Positions 1-4,633 of a stretch of 5,398 bases of DNA are shown here, piece by piece. Each line of letters starts with the position of its first letter. Positions within the stretch are counted from its first letter, which is position 1. Where the stretch lies: NCBI GenBank assembly GCA_029775955.1, contig JARVJW010000065.1:1-5398 (forward strand), in the 5' to 3' direction. The stretch comes from Nitrososphaeria archaeon. Its GTDB lineage: Archaea > Thermoproteota > Nitrososphaeria > Conexivisphaerales > UBA164. The position numbers and the translations under genes were made by a program. Under the pieces are notes generated by a model. The model saw only the letters and a program-made list of their open reading frames with translations, ran no database searches and had not been told where the DNA came from.

Positions 1-194
1 ATACTTAATTCAGAACCCTTTCTTATAATGCTCAGTTCATGCCCTCGTTTATCATTTTCCCTTCTCTTGAGCGGCCTATTGATATCATATTATGTGCCGT
101 GATGTTCAATGCTCTCACCGTCTGAACATTTGTTTATATATGATTCATAGATAACGGAAATATTAATGCCATGCTCTTCTGCCTTGTATCTTAC
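1..194 (-). pseudogene. tnpB: C-terminal fragment of an IS605/IS1341-type TnpB (RNA-guided nuclease family), broken
   Basis: Read on the minus strand, one frame runs from about 194 to the window edge with a single stop. It gives VRYKAEEHGINISVIYESYI, then NKCSDGESIEHHGT, stop, YDINRPLKRRENDKRG. The pattern 'KxEExGIxVxxxxESYTxK' followed by a 'D-x-E-x-I--H' segment resembles the C-terminal part of TnpB proteins of IS1341-like elements, in the variety lacking a standard four-cysteine zinc ribbon. What precedes it on the minus strand (195 onward) is a different TnpB that has already reached its own zinc-ribbon cysteines, so this looks like a second element's tail rather than the continuation. 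The stop codon and the lack of a start make it non-functional. The family call is from motif memory and is moderate; the boundary at about 190-200 is approximate. The rest of the fragment may lie outside the window. Confidence 0.45.
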
Positions 195-1017
195 CTGAGC
201 GGTTGCCTATCTGTCCACACCTTGAACATTCCTTCGATGTGTGATATGGATCAACAACTAGTATTCCAAGTAGTCTGGCTTCTATCATCTGCTCTATAAT
301 TACCAGCTATTCAAGGGATACCTGAAATTTCTGCTAGATTTTGCATTTCTTATCCACTGCAGATATTCAAGCTTAATTCCCATTCTGTTTCGCTTCCTCT
401 GATACCTTGTGGTTTAAATCCCTTTCAATATTTCTCTCCCTGCTTTTTTGACCTTCCTGTATTTCGCTTTTTTCTTATATGAATATGTTCTGCTTACAAG
501 TTTTAGGGCTTGGCTATAACAGTAATGTGCCCGGTCGTGTTTCTATCAATTCCTAAATGTAAAATAGGTTCAATCAAGTTTTCCTCTGGGACAGATGAAA
601 TACATGTATATTCCTTGTCAACCTGATTTATTTTCAGGAAATCGTTTTTGAAGTTTTAGGGACGGTATCACAATCTTCATAGATGAACTTTATTCCTTGA
701 GCCGGAAATGGTTCACACTATACTTTCCTGTTTCTTACATACTTCCTTAATATCTGGTTAGATATAACTCAGTCCAAATTGTTTCACATCAGCTGAATAT
801 GTTGAGCAATATGGCATATTCTGCTATCTTCCATGCAAGTTCAATCAAGAAATTACGGTTATGTTTTTTATGTTAATATCATGCTTTTTTCTGCTACTCA
901 ATGTATTACAATTTCAATATAATTGTATAAATATATTGTATCCACATCTCAAGCTCAGTTTTCTTGATCAAACATTTTGTAAGATTTGCATATCATACTA
1001 ATCATGGAGAACTTCAT
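195..1017 (-). pseudogene. tnpB: Decayed TnpB of an IS200/IS605 (IS1341-type) element
   Basis: TnpB is the RuvC-like, RNA-guided nuclease encoded by IS605-family transposons. No continuous frame survives, but the family motifs appear in order on the minus strand across different frames. A putative start ATG at 1017-1015 (MKFSM) is followed by IKKTELEMW, the usual N-terminal 'LExCRWLYN' region. SADVKQFGLSYI appears near 790, then VDKEYTCISSVPEENLIEP near 560-630. The RuvC-I motif HLGIDRNTTGHITVIAKP lies at 506-559. RuvC-II appears as GIKLEYLQWIRNAKSSRNF (usual 'LEDLxGIR'), then FRYPLNSW at about 303-325. The zinc-ribbon half VVDPYHTSKECSRCGQIGNR lies at about 195-260. The second zinc-ribbon half and the RuvC-III 'NADxNA' segment are absent. 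At roughly 820 bp it is shorter than a normal ~1.2 kb tnpB, with several indels and in-frame stops. No tnpA is visible. Identification is firm; exact ends are not. Confidence 0.82.
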
Positions 1018-1046
1018 ATTCAGGTAAATGGTGACGTCTGCATTGA

Positions 1047-1066
1047 GCTGCCTGTCTAGAGGTAGC
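1047..1066 (-). repeat. Imperfect hairpin, possible left-end hairpin of the IS605-type element
   Basis: GCTGCCT (1047-1053) and AGGTAGC (1060-1066) form a 7-bp stem with one mismatch around the 6-base loop GTCTAG. It sits about 30 bases upstream of the putative tnpB start at 1017. IS200/IS605 elements lack terminal inverted repeats and instead carry subterminal hairpins recognised by TnpA, so the position fits a left end. With no second copy to compare and the element decayed, the assignment is an inference. Confidence 0.35.
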
Positions 1067-1179
1067 CTACGGTAACACATCTAAACATACTATATGTTAA
1101 TACACCCACATCTGAGCACCGTTTAAATGCGTACTATAGTGACAAGATGCCGCCATTAACAACCTTATTGCCCTCCAAT

Positions 1180-1191
1180 TAGTGCGCACTA
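1180..1191. repeat. Perfect 12-bp palindrome TAGTGCGCACTA
   Basis: The sequence is its own reverse complement and is unusually GC-rich at its core for this AT-rich spacer. It lies about 90 bases beyond the phosphoribosyltransferase stop codon on the side of the decayed tnpB. It could be a protein-binding dyad or part of an old element end. There is no gene start close by to make an operator call, so no function is assigned. Confidence 0.3.
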
Positions 1192-1281
1192 TTTCGTATT
1201 TTTAATTTCCAATACATTCATTCTTTTCTCAGTATTCCAAATCCATTTATTTTAAAGCTGTTGACTACAACATTAATATTA

Positions 1282-1761
1282 TCATAATGTATTTTCATAA
1301 TCTTCCATGTCAGATTCCCTTAGCTCCCACGGAAACACGACCCAGTAATTAACTTCTTTTACATAAAAATTCGGCTTTACTTTAGCCCAAGGTTTAACAA
1401 ATAATGACGCTATCTGCACCCCAGCAGCGCCCCTATTTCTGATCAAGTGATCTGATACCAGTAGTAAAGTATCACCTGTATCTACTGTGTCATCTACCAC
1501 TAATACATTTCTTCCACGCACATCAACATAGAGCACATCAAAAATTTTTGCTGGAATTTTTAAGCCTGGGCCTTTGTATGATTTTATGTTCATAAAATCA
1601 AGAGGAACCGAAAGCCTGTCAGCAATTACCATTGATATAGGTAGGCCGCCCCTGGCAATTCCAATAACTACATCAAATGATGAGCCAGATGCCCTGACCT
1701 TTTTAACAAGTTCAAGTGTAAGGCGGCCTAACTCATTCCATGATACAAGCCGCTTCTCCAT
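1282..1761 (-). CDS. Purine-type phosphoribosyltransferase (hypoxanthine/xanthine/guanine PRTase-like)
   Basis: The 159-residue protein belongs to the type I phosphoribosyltransferases, which join a base to PRPP and release pyrophosphate. The PRPP-binding signature VLVVDDTVDTGDTL is at residues 86-99, with the paired acidic residues D90-D91 and the phosphate loop D94-T98. The pyrophosphate-loop motif IARGGLP is at 35-41. The C-terminal WVVFPWE (140-146) is typical of the compact archaeal/bacterial Hpr1-type (COG2236) purine salvage enzymes. Length fits a complete single-domain cytosolic protein. The likely role is purine salvage; sequence alone does not settle whether hypoxanthine, guanine or xanthine is preferred. 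The ATG at 1761 is chosen because a TATA-like box lies about 28 bases upstream (1784-1794), implying a leaderless or nearly leaderless mRNA, and the PRPP motifs fall at normal positions. The gene is divergent from the operon starting at 2105 and shows no damage. Confidence 0.9.
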   Translation of the reverse strand: MEKRLVSWNELGRLTLELVKKVRASGSSFDVVIGIARGGLPISMVIADRLSVPLDFMNIKSYKGPGLKIPAKIFDVLYVDVRGRNVLVVDDTVDTGDTLLLVSDHLIRNRGAAGVQIASLFVKPWAKVKPNFYVKEVNYWVVFPWELRESDMEDYENTL

Positions 1762-1783
1762 TTTTAATCTTATTTTTGCTCTA

Positions 1784-1794
1784 ATTTAAATATT
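1784..1794 (-). promoter_or_regulatory. TATA box of the phosphoribosyltransferase gene
   Basis: On the minus strand this reads AATATTTAAAT, an archaeal TATA-box-like sequence centred about 28 bases before the ATG at 1761. That spacing puts the transcription start at or next to the start codon, as in the leaderless transcripts common in Thermoplasmatales. The 8-bp direct repeat flanking the miniature element (1797-1804) begins only two bases upstream, so any BRE element would overlap the insertion junction. Predicted from sequence only. Confidence 0.5.
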
Positions 1795-1804
1795 ACTTAT
1801 AATT

Positions 1805-1942
1805 TGCTTTGTTGCATATATCAAAAAATAGTTAATTTGTTAATAATTTCAAATTTAAATTAAAGGAATTATTTATTTTAAATTGGTAATTTATCCTAAT
1901 TTTTAAATAATTAGCCCAACTTTTAATTAATACAACAAAGCA
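1805..1942. mobile_element. Miniature inverted-repeat transposable element (MITE), IS5-type ends
   Basis: The 138-bp non-coding, very AT-rich element starts TGCTTTGTTGCATA and ends with the inverse, TAATACAACAAAGCA. The outer ten bases are perfect inverted repeats and the similarity continues a few bases inward with one mismatch. The octamer TTATAATT directly abuts both ends (1797-1804 and 1943-1950), as expected for a target-site duplication. IS5-family elements, for example IS903 and the ISH1 group, often carry GCTTTGTTG-type ends, and the ISH1 group makes 8-bp duplications. The right end matches the terminal repeat at 4634-4651 at 17 of 18 bases, which points to that larger element type as the source of transposase. 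It contains no reading frame. It is inserted in the divergent promoter spacer, just behind the phosphoribosyltransferase promoter. The flanking DNA is AT-rich, so the octamer match is supportive rather than conclusive. Confidence 0.7.
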
Positions 1943-1953
1943 TTATAATTTAA

Positions 1954-2058
1954 ATTGATGATGCCTTTATAATTATGTTCATGAATTTATAGCAATAATT
2001 TATTAGTAATAATTTATAATGTATATAATTGAGCACGATTATAAAAGGCATCACCAAT
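1954..2058. repeat. 105-bp inverted-repeat structure abutting the operon promoter
   Basis: The left arm 1954-1980 (ATTGATGATGCCTTTATAAT then TATGTTC) and the right arm 2031-2058 (GAGCACG then ATTATAAAAGGCATCACCAA, ending in T) are inverted repeats about 27 bases long. They differ by one extra base in the right arm and four substitutions, all transitions. The inside, 1981-2030, is AT-rich with no reading frame. The right arm ends four bases before the TATA box of the operon at 2105. It may be another miniature element of a different family (no flanking duplication is visible), or a paired operator or transcript hairpin. It does not share the TGCTTTGTTG ends of the neighbouring element. Confidence 0.6.
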
Positions 2059-2062
2059 AGAG

Positions 2063-2070
2063 TATATAAA
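2063..2070 (+). promoter_or_regulatory. TATA box of the unknown-protein/aminotransferase operon
   Basis: TATATAAA lies about 38 bases upstream of the TTG start at 2105. Archaeal transcription usually begins about 25 bases after the box, which predicts a start near 2090-2095 and a leader of about 10-15 bases. No Shine-Dalgarno sequence is visible in that leader. The inverted-repeat arm ending at 2058 is immediately upstream of the expected BRE position, so occupancy of that repeat could affect TFB/TBP binding. Confidence 0.55.
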
Positions 2071-2104
2071 TGTTTAAATAAACGATAAAGAAAAAATTGT
2101 AGAT

Positions 2105-2500
2105 TTGGTAAAGATAGAATCAGAAGCAAACTTGGATAGTTTCAGGGAATTCCTGATATTGAGTACTTGCAGGTCTTTTATACCAATTGAACTGAAGAAA
2201 GATCCAAATGTATTTCCTGAGAGAGAAAAGGGTCCGGGGCCAATATATGTGGAAGCTGAAGATAAAGTTACGGTGCAAAAAATGGGAGAAATTACCTTTG
2301 TTAAGGTAAATAATGCGCTGGGGGTAATTTATGAATCAAAAAGTGGAAACACTAAGCTAAAATGGCGGCAAATTAGGGGAAAAATTGGAAAAGTAACTGG
2401 AACCGCATCGGGAAATTCTGTTACAAATCTAATAATTGCTAGTGTAATAAGTAAGCCATACATAGAAAAGATTTTAAAGGAAGAACAAAAGAATTCTTAA
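2105..2500 (+). CDS. Uncharacterised 131-residue protein, first gene of the aminotransferase operon
   Basis: I do not recognise this protein family. The start is TTG at 2105; the frame upstream has no ATG or GTG before a stop at 2075, and the TATA box position fits. The predicted product is soluble and lysine/glutamate rich, with no signal peptide, membrane segment or metal-binding motif and one cysteine (C22). An N-terminal segment (about 1-30) could be helical. It is followed by a proline/glycine turn EKGPGPIYVE (41-50), an alternating hydrophobic stretch to about 78 that suggests beta strands (KVTVQ, EITFVKV, LGVIY), a basic segment KLKWRQIRGKIGKVTG (84-99), and a helical charged tail (PYIEKILKEEQ, 118-128). 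Its stop codon is one base before the aminotransferase ATG, so the two are almost certainly cotranscribed and probably translationally coupled. That suggests a linked role, but no function can be assigned. A TTG start may keep expression low. Confidence 0.8.
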   Translation: MVKIESEANLDSFREFLILSTCRSFIPIELKKDPNVFPEREKGPGPIYVEAEDKVTVQKMGEITFVKVNNALGVIYESKSGNTKLKWRQIRGKIGKVTGTASGNSVTNLIIASVISKPYIEKILKEEQKNS

Positions 2501-2501
2501 A

Positions 2502-3599
2502 ATGGTATTTCCTATACTGATGATTCCGGGACCGACAAACCTCAGCGACCAAGTGCTAAGGGTAATGTCTGATCCTATGTTGGGTCACACAAGCCCTCAA
2601 TTTTATGAAGATTATAAGGAAGCCCAAATGCTTTCTGCAAAGCTCTTTGGTTCTGAAGAAGATAAAACAGTACTCTTTAGCGGCTCGGGCACATTTGGTA
2701 TAGAAGCAGGAATATCGACGTTCCTAAAAGATGGCGATAAAGTGCTTTCCCTTGTCAATGGGTATTTTGGCGACAGATTTGCAAAGATAGCTGAAATATA
2801 TGGAATAAAAGTAAAGACAGTTTCTTTTCCGGATGGCATGGCAGCAGATCCTGATACACTGAAAAGGGAACTCCAAATGGAAAAGTATGATGCAGTATCA
2901 ATGACACATATAGACACAAGCACTGGTGTTATGAACGACATAATTTCATTAGGAAACATTGCAAAGGAATATGGGGCGTATGTATTTGTGGACCTTGTAT
3001 CAAGCCTGGGAGGGTCAAAATTTAGATTTGATGATGGGCCATTTGATTATGCATATTCTGCTTCTCAAAAGTGCATTGCAGCACCGCCAGGGGCCTCACT
3101 TATTGCAATTTCTGACGATTTACTTAAAAGATCCCATGATTTTAAACCTAAATCGTATTATTTTAACCTTAAAATGTGGCTAGATGTAATGAAGGATCCA
3201 AAAATTTACTTAACCACCCCAACTATTCCAGTAATAAGGGCACTGAAAGTAGCGCTAAAGGAACTTTTTGAAGAGGGACTTGAAGCTAGGATCAGAAGGC
3301 ATGAAGAAATGGGAAAACTTGCTTGGGATTTTGCTATATCAATGGGCTGGAAGCCTGTTTCTAATAAACCCTCTTCAACTGTCATCGCAATAGATCTAGC
3401 ACTCCCGATTTCGGCGGCTGTAAAGGATTATATGCTTAATAAAAAGAACATACTTATAGCAACTGGTATCGGGCCTAATGCAGGCAACATAATAAGAGTA
3501 GGTTATATGGGCAATACAAGCAAGCAGTTGCTTTTAAACACTCTTAAAGGGATTGAAGAAGCAGTTATTGCAGTTAAGAGTTCGAAACAGTTGCACTAA
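2502..3599 (+). CDS. Class V PLP-dependent aminotransferase (serine/alanine-glyoxylate type)
   Basis: This 365-residue cytosolic enzyme belongs to aminotransferase class V (COG0075-like: serine-glyoxylate, serine-pyruvate, alanine-glyoxylate aminotransferases), which moves an amino group between an amino acid and a 2-oxo acid. The N-terminal MIPGPTNLSDQVL (7-19) and GHTSPQF (28-34) are family hallmarks. The phosphate-binding turn is SGSGT (60-64), HIDTSTG (136-142) corresponds to the usual 'H-x-E-[TS]-S-T-G', and D164 in VFVDLVSSLGG should contact the pyridine nitrogen. K190 in SASQKCIAAPPG is the Schiff-base lysine. R332 in IRVGYMG is the probable substrate-carboxylate arginine. Length is normal (the family is about 360-390). 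The ATG at 2502 follows the preceding stop by one base; a second ATG at 2520 would also leave the fold whole. A weak purine run AAGGAAG (2477-2483) is too distant to be a normal ribosome site, which supports coupling. Amino donor and acceptor cannot be told from sequence. Confidence 0.92.
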   Translation: MVFPILMIPGPTNLSDQVLRVMSDPMLGHTSPQFYEDYKEAQMLSAKLFGSEEDKTVLFSGSGTFGIEAGISTFLKDGDKVLSLVNGYFGDRFAKIAEIYGIKVKTVSFPDGMAADPDTLKRELQMEKYDAVSMTHIDTSTGVMNDIISLGNIAKEYGAYVFVDLVSSLGGSKFRFDDGPFDYAYSASQKCIAAPPGASLIAISDDLLKRSHDFKPKSYYFNLKMWLDVMKDPKIYLTTPTIPVIRALKVALKELFEEGLEARIRRHEEMGKLAWDFAISMGWKPVSNKPSSTVIAIDLALPISAAVKDYMLNKKNILIATGIGPNAGNIIRVGYMGNTSKQLLLNTLKGIEEAVIAVKSSKQLH

Positions 3600-3721
3600 T
3601 CCCTCCAAGCAAACATAACCGATATACATCTTTATAATCAAATATAGTTGATATATTATAGAAAGCTTTGTACAATAAGTGTACACTTGATCACGTTGAG
3701 GATTAAGCAGGGTAAGATAAA
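3600..3721. other. Spacer after the aminotransferase with palindromes
   Basis: No gene is supported. The stretch holds a small dyad ATCAA/TTGAT (3637-3641 and 3648-3652), an AT-rich TATA-like run at 3651-3660, and a perfect 12-bp palindrome AAGTGTACACTT at 3677-3688. The palindrome overlaps a TGTAC/GTACA stem (3669-3673 and 3681-3685). It precedes the decayed plus-strand tnpB by about 35 bases, so these could be remnants of that element's left end and promoter. No clear T-rich terminator for the operon is seen. Confidence 0.4.
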
Positions 3722-4442
3722 ATGTATAAGGTTTTTTAACAGGTACGATACATAAAAGTTAAAGGATAATAGAAAAAGACAGATTTGAAGCTGTAAGGGT
3801 TTTGTTGACAAACCAGAAGAGTGATTTAATGACGCAAATCAAAAGGCTTATGGTTGTCGCAAAAGGGGGCAATGGTGTTCTCCGATGTCAGGAACAATTT
3901 TCAGCGATGGCTTCACCGAGGTCATGAAACTTGTGGAGAAAAACAAGGTGTCAACGCACTAATACATAGCTCACTATGGAAGGAAAATATCCTTACTGGT
4001 TCAAAAAACAGAAAAAAGGTGTAAAATTTGTGGGAATAGGGGGGGCATAAGGCTGTTCTGTCGAAGTTATTCAATTCAAAGTGAGGGGTAGTAACAATAC
4101 AACAGAAAGAGATTACAGCACGTGGACACTCGTTATGCTCACCGCAAAGACGGTTCGCGCTTATGTAGTGAGTGAACCTGCCTTTTGACGTCTTGATCCA
4201 AAGAAGATGAAAAACATGGAAGGAGGTTCAAGCTCAGTCTCCTCAAGCAATTTATAAAATACAAGGCCATGGGCAAAACAGTGTTGTTTATGAACAAGAT
4301 ATACGCGCAAATACTCAAAATGCGGTTATGCCAATAAGAAAAACAGAAAAGACCTTTTAATTGCCTGAACTGTGGCTTTCAGTTAAATGCCTCAAGGAAC
4401 ATTGAAGGTAAATCTGAGTGCTGCCAACCAGCAAATCGTTAA
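3722..4442 (+). pseudogene. tnpB: Second decayed TnpB of an IS200/IS605 element
   Basis: A broken TnpB gene lies on the plus strand, different in sequence from the one at 195-1017. From the ATG at 3722 the frames suggest an N-terminal region (RFFNRYDT, then DKPEE, FNDANQKAYGCRKRGQW), followed by SDGFTEVMKLVEKNKVSTH to a stop at 3960. The middle is heavily scrambled. The C-terminal part is clear: FKLSLLKQFIKYKAMGKTVL (about 4228-4287), then KYSKCGYANKKNRK, a frameshift, and FNCLNCGFQLNASRNIE ending in a stop at 4440-4442. The CxxC...CxxC zinc ribbon identifies the family, although the first cysteine is lost. The usual RuvC-III segment 'LNADLNASRNIE' reads LNASRNIE here, so the catalytic aspartate is missing. 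At 721 bp against the usual ~1.1-1.3 kb, it also has internal deletions. The C-terminal identification is strong; the N-terminal boundary is tentative. Confidence 0.72.
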
Positions 4443-4444
4443 CT

Positions 4445-4464
4445 CTGGCCTATTAGAAGGCCAG
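4445..4464 (+). repeat. Perfect 7-bp hairpin just after tnpB, possible right-end/guide-RNA hairpin
   Basis: CTGGCCT (4445-4451), loop ATTAGA, AGGCCAG (4458-4464). It begins two bases after the tnpB stop codon. In IS605-family elements the right end carries a subterminal hairpin, and the noncoding RNA that guides TnpB is encoded across the tnpB 3' end and this right end. The position fits that role. It could equally act as a transcription-terminating hairpin, though no T-run follows. Confidence 0.5.
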
Positions 4465-4499
4465 CAACAAAGGTGTTAATAGTTGACGAGAAACTATTA

Positions 4500-4620
4500 T
4501 GTTGCATAAACTAAAAGTTCAGTTAATTATTACAAAATTATGAATAATTAATTTATTATTTTAAATAAAACTTGAATTAGAAACTATCAATAAATTAGCT
4601 ATTATTTAATTTGTGCAACA
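4500..4620. repeat. AT-rich block with inverted TGTTGCA ends, possible decayed miniature element
   Basis: TGTTGCATAAA (4500-4510) and TTTGTGCAACA (4610-4620) are inverted repeats matching at 10 of 11 bases around a gene-free AT-rich centre. The ends resemble the inner part of the TGCTTTGTTGCATA terminal repeats at 1805 and 4634, with the outermost bases changed. The octamer AGAAACTA occurs just outside on the left (4489-4496) and right (4625-4632), a few bases away from the ends, and again inside (4579-4586). This could be an old relative of the miniature element at 1805-1942. The evidence is weaker because the ends and flanks do not line up exactly. Confidence 0.35.
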
Positions 4621-4633
4621 GATTAGAAACTAC

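Larger units (their letters stand above)
1018..1281. other. Spacer between decayed tnpB and the phosphoribosyltransferase 3' end
   Basis: No gene is supported here. The stretch lies upstream of the minus-strand tnpB remnant and downstream of the minus-strand phosphoribosyltransferase. It contains the hairpin at 1047-1066, an 8-bp palindrome ACTATAGT at 1133-1140, and a perfect 12-bp palindrome TAGTGCGCACTA at 1180-1191. An AT-rich TTTAAA at about 1123-1128 could be an old tnpB promoter, but this is not strong. No convincing T-run terminator follows the phosphoribosyltransferase on its strand. The boundary between old element and host DNA cannot be placed. Confidence 0.5.

Noticed and set aside
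1574..1789. Plus-strand open frame of 71 codons
   Set aside because: It is antisense to the 5' half of the phosphoribosyltransferase, whose family motifs are unmistakable; no promoter or recognisable protein feature supports it.
2612..2959. Minus-strand open frame of 115 codons
   Set aside because: It lies entirely antisense within the aminotransferase and reflects its codon pattern; the aminotransferase motifs define the coding strand.
2959..3183. Plus-strand open frame of 74 codons
   Set aside because: It is an out-of-frame shadow inside the aminotransferase and overlaps its Schiff-base lysine region.
3651..3660. ATATATTATA as a promoter for the second tnpB
   Set aside because: AT-rich runs are common in these spacers and the downstream gene is decayed, so there is too little support to list it as a promoter.
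3665..3671. GCTTTGT, resembling the start of the IS5-type terminal repeat
   Set aside because: The match stops after seven bases (ACAAT instead of TGCAT), there is no partner repeat and no flanking duplication, so chance is the simpler explanation.
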